Below the pieces are notes generated by a model, which was not told the DNA's origin, searched no databases, and saw nothing but the letters and a program-made list of their open reading frames with translations. From NCBI GenBank assembly GCA_903813345.2, contig CAIIXF020000008.1:13188822-13252821 (forward strand): a stretch of 64,000 nt of DNA, in the 5' to 3' direction. The position numbers and the translations under genes were made by a program. Positions within the stretch are counted from its first letter, which is position 1; every line of letters starts with the position of its first letter. This DNA comes from Owenia fusiformis. Lineage: Eukaryota; Annelida; Polychaeta; Sabellida; Oweniidae. This document shows positions 1 to 11,095 of the stretch, in pieces.

Positions 1-1344
1 ACATTGACTGTATCAGTTATGACACACGGCCCATAGTTCAATGCAAGTAAAAAATCAAAATGGCTCGGTAAAGTAGTCCTCTGTGGACAGTTTTGTTCAC
101 AAAGTTCTTGGCGACATTCGCTGATTGATGTCATGAAAGTTGAACTTTTACAATGTGCGCTTCTAACTGGGATCCCACATGTACTCTGTGATGGCACAGT
201 GGATACTGGTTTTATCTCCCCTGCATTGAATAATGGTGGAAATGTCCGCCTCTCTTGTGATATTCCATATGTAACTTGTAGCAGGAGGACCACTGATAAA
301 TGGATGAAGTCTTTATATCCAAAATGTTGTGTATAACGATGCATTTTGTCTCATTCAGCAGATTAACCCAGTTTGATATTAAGTATAAAACTTTCACTTT
401 TTGTTTAATTCATCCATGATGATTTTGACATCCAAGCACCCTGTAACTCTGAAAGTAAATGAAAACAGTAATTTAACCAATTAATGTGTTGCATACTAAT
501 GTATGAAACAATGCAGTTAGAAAATCATGCTCATCACATGTTGTTAAAAACCTAATATATAATCACTATAGACCAAAAGTCTGAAACTTACCAATTATAT
601 TCATTGGTATTCAAACCAATCAATTATTTATCAACACAGATTTCTAATTAAGATTCTTGAACATGTCAGAGATGAAATTCATCAATTATTAAGCATTCTG
701 TTACGGCTTGCAACCTGAACAAAACAACTATGATCATTGTTATAGCAACTTCTTGAAAATGAGAAGAATCATGAAAAATAGGCATATTTTGACTAATTTG
801 GGTATGAAATGTGAAAATGAGAATTTTCACCCACTTGAGAAAAAGATCCTGTGGAGAACATAATTTTTCAGAGTTGGATGGCTTTGTATAAAAAACCTCC
901 TACCTCATACCCATGTACGTGGGACATGATACAGTCTTTGAAAGGTTCAATTTTAAAGATCTTAGTTTATTAAATCTTAGTTTATGATGAATTATAGATG
1001 CATTTGTAACGGCCCTTGGTAGCATATATCTGGTAAGAGGTCAATGGGAACTCCAGGAAATTCTGATATTTCACACCTTCTATTTTTACAAATTTTCTTT
1101 CAAAGTCTCTAGACAGCTAGGAGCTACCATTGACATTTTTCCAGGTTTCAAGGATATACACATGCCTTCATACGTAATTTGGTACCAGAAAATAACATGT
1201 ATAGCAATTTTTTACCAAAATGTTACTTTCCAGCTGAACCTTATTCAATCTTGTTCTTAATATTTCTAAAACACCATATTTCATATGCCTCTATGTCTAG
1301 TATCACTCGACAACACCATCTGATTGAGGATGCTAGGTGGTTGT
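1..1344. other. Gene-free AT-rich stretch
   Basis: I see no credible gene. A 67-codon reading frame at 133-336 (+) has several cysteines, but no family resemblance and no splice context that would support it. The rest is AT-rich, with stops in all frames. Confidence 0.5.
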
Positions 1345-1346
1345 TA

Positions 1347-1583
1347 CAGTTGGGGACAAAAATAAATGACAGGTCGATTTTCGATCACCATTTCCTAATT
1401 ATGGTGGTCTGAAAGCCCATAATTTCCAATATTGTCTAGATATATATCCCTTAAAATTTGTATATTTTACATTTTGTATAATCTCATCCACTGATGTATG
1501 GCCTCTTGTAAATTCTCTTATTTTTAACATGGGAAATCCTCACTTCAGCAAATCCACCTGTCATTTATTTATGTCCCCAACTG
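1347..1583. mobile_element. 237 bp MITE with 28 bp TIRs and TA duplication
   Basis: The ends are inverted copies of a 28 bp sequence starting CAGTTGGGGACA; I count one mismatch. Both sides carry TA (1345-1346 and 1584-1585), the duplication made by Tc1/mariner transposases. There is no coding capacity, so this is a non-autonomous element presumably mobilised by a Tc1/mariner relative elsewhere in the genome. Boundaries are read directly; the superfamily follows from the TA duplication. Confidence 0.75.
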
Positions 1584-1585
1584 TA

Positions 1586-2007
1586 AATATGTATTTGTTT
1601 CATAAATGCCGGAAAGTTTGTTCAAACCAAACACCAAATCACGGACATCTAATACGTTCTTCGAACTCCCTGGAACTATATCAATAACAGGACTGGCATC
1701 AGATCCAAGTATTTTTCAAGACCGCCGACTCTCGTTGGGCTATTTATCCCAATTGACTCAGTTGTTCATATAAATTTACGTACCTTAGATGCTTTGTAAT
1801 CGACGTAGATAGAAAATATTGTTTCCTAAATTGTTCTGAAAAGCGATAATTATTACTAAATGTACTTTGAACAGGTCGACTGACAAAAAAGCCGGGCTTC
1901 TGGCACGTCTCGTTCTCGCTCTCAAACAAAACGTGAAGAACGTGACGTCACTTCCGAATCATAGCATTCAAAATAAGTAGCGTTTAATTCCCAATATCAC
2001 ATGTAAA
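1586..2007. other. Gene-free stretch
   Basis: No gene or clear repeat structure is recognised between the MITE and the tRNA-like sequence. Confidence 0.4.
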
Positions 2008-2077
2008 ATAACGGTGGTCTAGGGGGAGAATCCTCGCTTAGCACGCTAGAGGCCCGGGTTCGAATCCTGTACTTGCT
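2008..2077 (+). pseudogene. tRNA-like sequence, Ala(AGC)-type, degenerate
   Basis: It has a D-arm start (GGTCTAG), an anticodon-like hairpin with AGC centred in a 7-base loop, and a perfect B-box (GGTTCGAATCC) in a T-arm with four of five pairs. A T-run at 2079-2091 could end Pol III transcription. The seven-base acceptor arms do not pair, so a functional tRNA is unlikely. It is more likely a tRNA pseudogene or the tRNA-derived head of a SINE. Confidence 0.4.
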
Positions 2078-2091
2078 CTTTTGTTTTTTTT

Positions 2092-3048
2092 CGAGGTCGT
2101 TATCTTCATCGTCTAGTTTACGAATACCAAATGTCGATGTGATGTTTTAATTGATAAATACGAATTCCTTACACATTTCGTTATCTTATTGTGAAATAGC
2201 AAACTAAGAGATATCTTTAATCGCTAGGAATTAACATAATATTATTTGAAGCGATTTTAGAAAATTTTGAAACCGCCATCTTGGTAATATTGATGATGTG
2301 ATCCATCTTGCCATTTGCCCGGCGTTTTCTTACCAGTCGACAAAAAACGATGAAATCACGTTGAAAATAAAATATACACTTTAAAATTGAGGCTGATCGA
2401 ATATGACAAGACTCCATTGAATACAGCTGTGCAATTTACAGTCACCAAGATGAGCTAATTTCGGAGAGATTCGGTGAGATTCGGGAATTGAAAAAGGTAA
2501 GCCCTTCCGGTTTCCCAACTTCAAAGTGTTTGAAATCCCAGAATTTTCGCCAGAAACATTCTCTCTGACTGTGCACCAAATATTCTTATCTGTACGCCAT
2601 GAAAAATGGCTGAATATAATGCCTGATGGTAAAACCAATGTATCTTCCTACCTTTCAATTCATTTAGTGATATAGAAACTGCCTATCCAAGATATATTTT
2701 AATAAATTTTAAAATAATCAATCGTTAGTTTACACTGGCCTCGTTATGAAATTGTTTGGATGACTATTTACGACATTCGTATTCACTTTCGGTAGCAGTA
2801 CCTGCGTCCGTCTGTTTTACGACAATCAATGAATCTGTAGAAATACCGTATTCGATAATCTGTTTACCTCTGCATATGGGTACTATATACTTTTCATTTC
2901 GAATACATCGAAGTAAGTAACTGTGGAACGGATATAATTCCTGGATATTATTCCGTTCCAGGAAAATAGATTAACATAAGTATATCTAAATTAAGTTGAC
3001 CTCTGCCGGGACCTCTGCAACCATCAGGTCAACATATCGTTTTATATC
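2092..3048. other. Gene-free stretch
   Basis: No exon, RNA gene or ordered repeat was recognised. Short reading frames on both strands lack splice context. Confidence 0.4.
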
Positions 3049-4189
3049 GTGAGGGGGGGGGTGTATAGAGGGTCTTGGAAATGCATATACAATATTTTTC
3101 AGCTCTCTTATACCATATACAATATTTTTTCACCATATACAATATTTTTCACAGCTCTTATACCATATACGATATTTTAGGTGAAATACAATATACGATA
3201 ATTTTGAAACTGCTTTTGATTAAAGTTTGGATATTTATAAGGAAATAATATTATATTAGGAGAGAATCCATGTACTAAAGTAAATGTATTATTATAAGGC
3301 AACTAGACTACACATACATACCACAATGATTTAATTTATTTCATTATGAATATGACACCATTCGGGTACATCAGCATCAGAAAAGCTGTGACCATATTTT
3401 ATTTTCAGGTAAACAAGTTGATTTAAAACACATTTATGATATAAGATTCATGATTTCTCTTTAGTGATTTAGCAACCTACTTTGACCAAAAAATCTAACT
3501 ATGACATTGCTGCAATTTGCTAAAGCCATTAGCCCATTACCTGTAAAAGTACCATAAAGATATTCAAAATTAGCACAAAACCTGCATCATTGGAATGGGT
3601 GGAACCCAGTGCTCCTCTTTCTTATGACCTACTTTCCCATGACTTATTTAAATGTCCTTCATAGTGAGCCAGGGATAAAAATTCTTGAAACATAATTGAT
3701 GCAAAATTGAGAATGTTGAATAAAAGATTCATCATGTGTTCTATGAAAATAAAGTTTGCTGAGGAAAATATTTATCAGATAGATATATAATGAAGATTCA
3801 CAATGCACAATAATTTTGTAAAGCAGTTACCTGGAAAATATTAAGTATTTAAAACAGTTTCAGAAATAAAGGACTTCACAAACTTCCATGTAGATAATTC
3901 ATTTTTGATTGGACTCGAGTCTGGAAACTAGAGTTTGAAATAAAGGCAAGATGAGACTTGATTGTTTAAACATTTGAAACATGAGACACTTCAGGGTTTC
4001 AGATAAGGCAGCCTCATAGACAGTATAAGTTAAACAAAGGTGTGTCAAAATTAAGCAAATTTCCACGAAGGTCAAACCACATGTTTCACAAATGATTTCA
4101 AGGCAAAGATGTATTGATGAGAATGAAAACTACTCTATGTAACTAGAAATAACTTTCTTTTAAAGGACCACAGACGGTATCGCAACAGA

Positions 4190-4824
4190 TTTCAGTCATA
4201 TATTGGATTTTGGCTATTTTCTGAGGATTTGAACAGGTGCATATGTTAGGCCAATGCATTAACTCCAGGACATGCAGTCATAGAGATTATAAAATAATTT
4301 GGACTTTAAGACAGGGAAGGTGCAAACACCCCATCAACATGTTTTTCTGTAATGTTGTCCTGATTTCCAGCCCTTTCCACACCTGTTTTTCAATGTTTGT
4401 TGCATCGATCACTCTGTTGCGTTTTGAGACATGGTTAAGATCTTTAAATGAAAATATGATTCATGCAGGGGTTTTAAAGATATCAATTTTGGATGACCAA
4501 AATTAAGCTGAAAACAATGGATCACATGAGTTTTCCCTATGGGAAAATAACATGGGAAATACATGTACTGTTTTCCACTTTATCCCAAATAAATCATATT
4601 TTAGAGGTTAACTGTGTCTCAAAGTGCAACATATTGGTGCATCAAACATTGAAAAAACATATGTGGAAAGGGCTGAAAATAAGGACAACATTTCAGAAAA
4701 ACCTTCCCTGTCTCAAAGTTGAAATTATTTTATTACCTCTGCTTGATCTGGAGTTAATGCATTGGCCTAACATATGCACCTGTTCAAATCCCCAATAAAT
4801 AGCCGAAATCCAACACATGACGGT
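4190..4824. repeat. Foldback hairpin, about 310 bp arms
   Basis: The arm at about 4190-4500 is the imperfect reverse complement of about 4510-4824. For example, CAGGTGCATATGTTAGGCCA near 4234 is matched by its complement near 4767, and an AGGGAAGGT stretch near 4315 by ACCTTCCCT near 4700. The loop is only about 10 bases. Reading frames across both arms are mirror images and are not genes. Confidence 0.75.
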
Positions 4825-5018
4825 TTGAAGACCAAATAAACACCTTTTGCTATATTATGCTATATTAGCATTGTGATGCTTGTATTAAAACATGCGCTGT
4901 ATGAACACTTTATACTCAAATATTTTAATGATTTATCCCACATACCCCGAAACACGAGTAGCCATAGTGACCATATTTTTCATCAAAGTTAAGATGGTCA
5001 ATGACATTTGGCAGTCTC

Positions 5019-5988
5019 ACGCCCGGTGATCTGATGAAATGAATGGAGGGGGAGTAGCTGATTTTCGGTAAATTCAACAAATGTTGAAGATTTATTTTTT
5101 CAAGCAAAAGTTTACAATTGAATGGCTACATGAATAGGTGCAGTGCACAGGGAAATATGTTAGGTCTTCTTGGATTTTTTTTGAACTGATGGAGTTCTAA
5201 GATAAAAGGTCTATTAAAAAAGGCGCAGCGTCGCCAACGTGCAAATGCCAATGTTTTTGCTATAAATCAAGCAACAATGCTCTGCACGACATGTAATAAA
5301 TATATAAGCGACATTTTTATATCACAAAATTCATTGCCGGTTTTTTAAAATAATTTTCCAAATGATAGATAAAAAATAATCGAAAATAATTAAAATTGAA
5401 CGGAGGGGTGGGGAGTGAACGGAGGGGGGGGGGAGTAAAATGTCTTTAAGGTGGAAGAAATTTCCACAAATTCGTGTACTCGAAAAATGAACTCACTTAC
5501 TCAGTTACTTGATGTTACAACTCTGAAAAGTGAAAAATGGGGACATATGGATTTATTGGAAGTTTTCATATGTCTTATAGACAAATTACTCCCCCCCCTC
5601 CATTCAATTTTAATAATTTTCGATTACTTTTTATATAACGTATGGTAACATGTTTTACAAAACCCAATAGTTTTGTGATAATTACTTCACCTACAAGTAT
5701 TTATTACAGGTCGTGGAGACCCCTGTTGGTTGATTTATAGCAAAAACATTGGCATTTGCATGTTGGCAACGCTGCACTTTTTTAATAGATCTTTTATTTT
5801 AGAACTCCACAGTTAAAAAAAATCCAAAAAGACCTAACATATTCCCCCGTCCACTGCGTCTATTCATTTAGCCATTCAATAGTAAACTTTCTCTTGAAAA
5901 AATAAATCTTCAAGATTTGTTGAATTTTCTACCGAAAATCAGCTAGATCTACTCCCCCTCCGTTCATTTCTTCTGATCACCGGGTGTG
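5019..5988. repeat. Foldback hairpin, about 430 bp arms
   Basis: The outer ends are a pair of CCCGGTGATC sequences in inverse orientation. The arms (about 5019-5440 and 5570-5988) share long stretches, including a poly-G/poly-C tract next to a GAATGGAGG/CCTCCATTC motif and a GCAAATGCCAATGTTTTTGC block with its complement near 5741-5765. The loop is about 130 bp. The frame at 5451-5648 lies in the loop and distal arm and has no recognisable product. Confidence 0.75.
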
Positions 5989-6802
5989 ATTCTTATTTGA
6001 GACTGTATTTAACACCTCCTGTGAAAATTTGAATGAAAAGGGCACAAAACTCTTAGTTTGAGAGGGATTTTCTCTAAACTAACAGTATCGATTGACCTGG
6101 AATTTGAAAACAATTATAGAGACTACTTTTCCATGTTTTTCCAACACGGTTACAGTAAGAGAGATGGCACAATGGGGGAACTTTAGGGTACAATTTCTTC
6201 ATAATTAGCCTTCTTTAATTCTAGATACCATATATCATATTTTCTAAAATACCATATACCATATTTTTTACACCTCTTATACCATATACGATAAATTTTG
6301 CCCCCTCTTATACAATATACAATAAATTTTCAGCCTCTTATACGATATACAATATCTCTATACACCCCCCCCCCTCGTGACATATATCTCTGCAACCTGT
6401 TGTTTTTCCTTCTTTGCCAGTTTCTCGTACAATGATTGACGCATCTTTGATTTCAAAGAAAATGTACCAAAATCTGTAAAATTTAATGCCACTTAATAAC
6501 AAGTTCGTATAAATAGATTGATATATCTAGAAAGCATATTTGCGTTTAGAGATATTTTATAGGCAAAACAGATCCGTATCGCCATCAATGTTTGTTTATA
6601 TCAAAGTTCGAGGTGAAGAAACCCAATTTATTTTTATTCTTACATGTCTTTATAATACCATGTACATGTTGAAGAAAAAACGAAGAATATAATGCAGCAT
6701 TCAGAAAATGAGTTTGTGCAAGTCGGTTAAATGTGTAGCGTTAAAACTGAAAACTCCATGACTATCTAAAGAAGACATTGAAGACTATGCTATCGAAATG
6801 AC

Positions 6803-7683
6803 GGGTTTTCGTAAAACACCGACCGCCGGTCTGACGGTCTTTTACATAAAGATGAAAAAATGCAAAATTAGAAGTAAAACTAAAACTGGGAATCCAATGA
6901 CTATAGTACCTTTACTAGGTCGTGATTTAAAAACGTATAATTATCATTTCAAATCACGATGAAAACGTTACATCGTCGTGGTGTGTTTTGTCATATTTTT
7001 AAGTGATGTTTCAGTTGTTAGAAGACCAATTTCATCCTGGTTAGTCACTTTGGAAAAAAACGCACGTAACATTGCATTAAGTTCATTCTTCATTCATATG
7101 AAACGCAATAACAAAAACACACAAACATCGTCGATGTTGACGTCGTAACGTTATGTTTGATTTCTCAGTTGTTAAACGTCAACTGGTAAAAACTACATTT
7201 GATATGACAAAAAAAAGCTTTTTAATGGTGTACTGAAATGGTAAGTCACTTTTAATCCCGATAAGAGAACGCATGTAACATTATATCGTGTTCAGTATTC
7301 AGTAGGCTATGACGATAACAAATCATTTTTGTTTCGAAATTGTTCAATTTCAGTACAAAATTAGGATAGATTCCCGTAGAAACGATAGGTTGGTTAATGA
7401 TAGGTTAGGACCTAAGGCAGGGCAATTAATCGAGAGGAGACGGTCATGACCAATTTGTTTGCTTGCCATTCGTTGCAAGGTACAAAATCGGTAAAAAACG
7501 TTGCCTAGTCCAACGATTGACATTCAAAATCAAATTATTAATATTCTAAGGCTACAAATATGTTCGGTCTTTTACATGATATGGTCGGTCTTTTACACAT
7601 TTTCTTCAAACCCTGTTTTGAGGCTACCAGTGGAAAACACCGACCGGTCGGTGGTCGGTGGGGTCGGTCTTTTCCGAAAACCC
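6803..7683. mobile_element. 881 bp MITE, 22 bp TIRs, 9 bp target duplication
   Basis: The ends are inverted copies of a 22 bp repeat starting GGGTTTTCG and ending ACCGACC, with about two mismatches. CGAAATGAC flanks the element directly on both sides (6794-6802 and 7684-7692). A 9 bp duplication fits Mutator-like elements; Merlin elements (8-9 bp, GG-starting ends) are the alternative. Further copies of CGGTC(TTTTAC) motifs occur subterminally. No transposase is encoded. Confidence 0.75.
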
Positions 7684-7692
7684 CGAAATGAC

Positions 7693-9596
7693 GGTATGAA
7701 CAGGGGATATCGGAGAACGAAATAATGTTTTTGAACTTTTACACATTGAATGTGACTTAATCTTAAAAGATGAAATGATGAGCGAATCGGTCGACTAGTT
7801 TTAGACGTAAACAATTCTTAGAATTCTATTCATTAAGCTCACTGGAGCTCCTTAACCTTATATATTGATATTGTTGTTTACAGAGTTACACAAAATATAG
7901 GAAATTATCATATTAACGCAATTTTGTCACAATTAATATACTAAAAACCTCAATACAAATTGGATGGTTGATTTATTTATTTTTTGGAATTTTAAAAGCT
8001 ATCCCAAGAACGCGGTTAACAAGAAATGTTCTGAGAATGAAAGCATGGGCCTCAATTAGAAGGGTATGCAACTCCGTGTTATAAACATGAGACCCTCAAA
8101 ATGAGCAATGCCATGCTTCCCTTTTTATGGTAATGTTTCAAAAAGTATGATAAATATATATGTTTTAGTATTATTTTGAATAAAAATCAATTTTCAATAT
8201 GATTGAAGCATAAAATATGTTCTCATGTAAAAGTAAACAAAAAAGGCCAATAAGGATAGGAGGTATCAAGATGTGCTCCTAGAGTATTGCATTGTGGGCA
8301 ATTATTCAAGAACACATTCCAATAAAAGCACACTTTGTGGGAGAATGTTCACTTTCTTTATTGCCATATTGCAAAAACGGAGTGCCACTGAACGAAATTT
8401 TTCCGCACTAGACGATATCTCATTTCCCGGGAACATTAGCGGGTTGAAATAGCCACTATATCGTCACATACTGCTTATACGTCAATATAGTAAAATATAA
8501 GCCTGATAAACTAGTACTAATACCCCTAAAACAGGCCCGGCAAAGTGGTAATAAGAATTCTTTCTTACCCAGAACCAACAACGCTGTGCACAGTTGTATA
8601 CTGTGTTTTCCCGAGCGTTTTACTCATTAGGATAGTTTAAGCTTGCAATGTTTTTCACAACCTAAACGTGAACGGAAAATATTTAAGCAATGTATTTGTA
8701 TGGGCGATTGGTCATACGTATAGGTTGGCGTTTCGATTTTAAATGTAAGCTTAAACACTCCATTGACTTGGTCTTACATATTCAGATATTGAAGCTTGGT
8801 CTGCAGAGTTTTCGAAAAAGCATGCGTATGAATGGCATTGGGCCTCGCTTAACTGTTATGTTTTTATGTTTTTGGATATAATAAAAATGATTTGTTAAAC
8901 AATCAAATGACTTAGACGTAAACCTTATTTTCTTGAGCTATCGAAGCTTTGATAAAACGTATACGTAAAAAGGTGAATTATTTGCCTTTTAAAATAGAAG
9001 ATGACACAAATGTTCAATCATCAATTATTCAATTTGGAACATGCCATATACTGATAACTAAATTAATTGATTTTTCAATGTTATAATCATATTCAGAATT
9101 ATTTATTTTGAATTTTTTCAATACTTTTTTTTATTAAATTGCCCAAATCAGAACTTACTTTACTGAACACAACACATCACTCATGTGGTGGATTATAGAG
9201 AGTTCTGAGTTTACCACTGTTTTCAAGTCTTTTTAGCTCTGACTATATTTGCATAGAAATTTGATAAAAATGATGGTGTATCTGTGGTCAATATCAAGTT
9301 TGATATAGAGAGTAAGTGATAAGATCTAGTGATTTTTAAACACCCTGTATATATCGTTACCTGTTATATTTCTAACACATGATTATTGTGTGTTTTCCAT
9401 TCTGACTAAACTGACGCCCATCTAGGCACGCATCTAACTCGCTACTGCGTAATTAATTGAACCTATAATTTAGCTATAAATGCAAAAAGGTAAGAGGTGA
9501 AAACGTTTTTAAAATGTACAAGGTACAATCATTACAATACAAAGATAATCAGGGATATTTGACATAAGATTAATATAAATTCGCGGTTTATTTCAG
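7693..9596. other. Gene-free stretch upstream of the lectin gene
   Basis: No coding exon is recognised. The first coding exon of the lectin is preceded by TTTATTTCAG, so at least one non-coding 5' exon and the promoter may lie in this interval. It contains the left member of an inverted-repeat pair (7986-8041). Confidence 0.4.
7986..8041 (+). repeat. Inverted-repeat partner of 10520-10575
   Basis: This 56 bp block (starting GGAATTTTAAAAGC, containing AAGAACGCGGTTAACAAG) is almost exactly the reverse complement of 10520-10575. The pair brackets lectin exons 1 and 2 but not exon 3. Confidence 0.7.
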
Positions 9597-10877
9597 ATGT
9601 GGCGTAAAGCTGAATTCATAATATTTGGCGTAGCTGTCATGCTAACTCTGCTACATCTGACTCTGAGTTTGACTGCAACGACAACAAACTGCTGTAGTGA
9701 CATTGAGAGCTTGAAATCTGAAATTCTGGGCCAATGCGAAAGCATTTGTGTTGGCAAAAAGGTAACGTGCATCCCAGTAAAATAACATGGTTTTGTTTTC
9801 ATCGTAGTTTAGGGTATGCAAGAATCTTTCGTTTAATTGATCAAATCCAATCAAAGAATAGATATTTAAAGCAGCTGAAATTCTAGGGACCAAGAGGACC
9901 AAGGGGACCAAGGGGATTTAAAGGAAGAACTGGGCCTATCGGGCCACCGGGACCTCCAGGAGTACCCGGACCTGCTGGACCTACAGGGAATACAGGACCT
10001 ACAGGAAGACCTGGACCTGTCGGACCCACAGGACCAACAGGCAGTGCATGTTCTACACAATGCCCCTCTAGGTTTAGCCGGAACCAAAACTCCTGTTATT
10101 TATTCGTATATACACCTGGTGGAGCAGCCACGTGGTTTGAAGCAAAGACACTTTGTTTAAGCTTTGGAGCCCATCTTGTTGCCATAGAAACAGAAGCTGA
10201 ACAAATTTACATCGTAGGAAAGATTCATTCTGATGGCAAAGGTGGATTGTCGTTTTGGACAGGTAAGATATAACTTAAGCTGCAAATCAACCGTTTAATT
10301 CGCACATAGGCGATTGTATTTAGAATTTGTGTTTAGAATTTGTTAAAATGGTATGATAATGTCCATAATAGAAATCCCAATCTTCTTCTTTCAATACGTA
10401 TTTCACAGTTAATTTTCCCTTTGCTGTTGGTTGTTCTACAATATTTGACAATAAAATAGAGTATAATGATCTTGAGGTATATTTGTTAAATTGAAAAAAA
10501 ATCCAAATTTACAAATACTTTCATTCTCAGAACATTTCTTGTTAACCACGTTCTTGGGATAGCTTTTAAAATTCCTCACCATTTCAGCATGGAAAATCAG
10601 ATAGACCTGTATTTTTTGTCAACCGTCTAATTTGCCATTTCTTATATATGTCTCATTTAAAGGTGGTCATGATATGGCAGGTAGATGGCTGTGGGCTGGA
10701 GGACCATGTTTTGACACAGAAGAGATCGATGTGTATTCAAACTGGAATCCCAACCAGCCTGATAATGGAAGTGGTACTGAGGATTGCTTGGAAATTCATG
10801 CTGGGATATCTTTCCGGTGGAATGATGACCAGTGTTTTCATAAAAAGCAATTCATTTGTGAGATAAATCTGCCATGA
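9597..10877 (+). CDS. Collectin-like membrane/secreted C-type lectin, 3 exons, 251 aa
   Basis: Coding exons are 9597-9761, 9887-10262 and 10663-10877; all junctions are GT/AG with matching phase (0, then 1). The N-terminus has a hydrophobic segment (about residues 7-26), a signal anchor or signal peptide. A CC pair and a short possible coiled coil follow (31-55). Then come 18 uninterrupted Gly-X-Y triplets (56-109) and a C-type lectin domain (110-251). The Ca2+ site reads QPD (212-214) with WND (233-235); QPD usually goes with galactose-type binding, EPN with mannose-type. The architecture is that of collectins and related oligomeric recognition lectins, so a role in glycan recognition at the surface or in body fluid is inferred. 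The ATG follows directly on an AG acceptor, suggesting a non-coding first exon. The poly(A) signal is at 11030-11035. Confidence 0.85.
10520..10575 (-). repeat. Inverted-repeat partner of 7986-8041, in lectin intron 2
   Basis: This is the reverse complement of 7986-8041 and lies inside the second intron of the lectin gene. Homology does not extend beyond about 56 bp on either side. The two copies are either ends of a 2.6 kb unit or independent insertions of a short repeat. Confidence 0.7.
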
Positions 10878-11029
10878 GAAAACATTTTCTGCATCATAGC
10901 TAGCTTTGCCCCGAACTTAAATTTAAATACTTCAACTATCATCGTGAGAGCTGACCCAGACTTAAAATCAACAGTCCCTTATGCTTGTATCTAGAAATGG
11001 AGCTAGCTGATTTCTCGAGAACTATAAGT

Positions 11030-11035
11030 AATAAA
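11030..11035 (+). other. Poly(A) signal of the lectin gene
   Basis: AATAAA lies about 155 bases after the lectin stop codon, the first such hexamer downstream. Confidence 0.5.
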
Positions 11036-11095
11036 ACATTTAACTTCTATTTACACCCCTTCATATGTGTGGCAGTCATCGCCTTCGTGCATTAT

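Larger units (their letters stand above)
3049..6376. mobile_element. 3.3 kb composite bounded by an inverted ATATAC-rich repeat
   Basis: The left end (about 3049-3190) starts with a G-run and GTGTATAGAG, followed by several copies of CCATATACAATATTTTT. The right end (about 6220-6376) is the same array in inverse orientation, ending in CTCTATACAC and a C-run. Between them lie two complete foldback hairpins (4190-4824 and 5019-5988). I see no transposase frame. Whether it moves as one unit or is a nest of separate insertions cannot be settled from one copy. Confidence 0.5.

Noticed and set aside
133-336. 67-codon frame with several Cys
   Set aside because: No family, splice or start context; length expected by chance.
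3013-6397. CTCTGCAACC on both outer sides of the 3.3 kb composite as a target duplication
   Set aside because: The same word also occurs in an unrelated element near 40635, and the copies do not abut the repeat ends.
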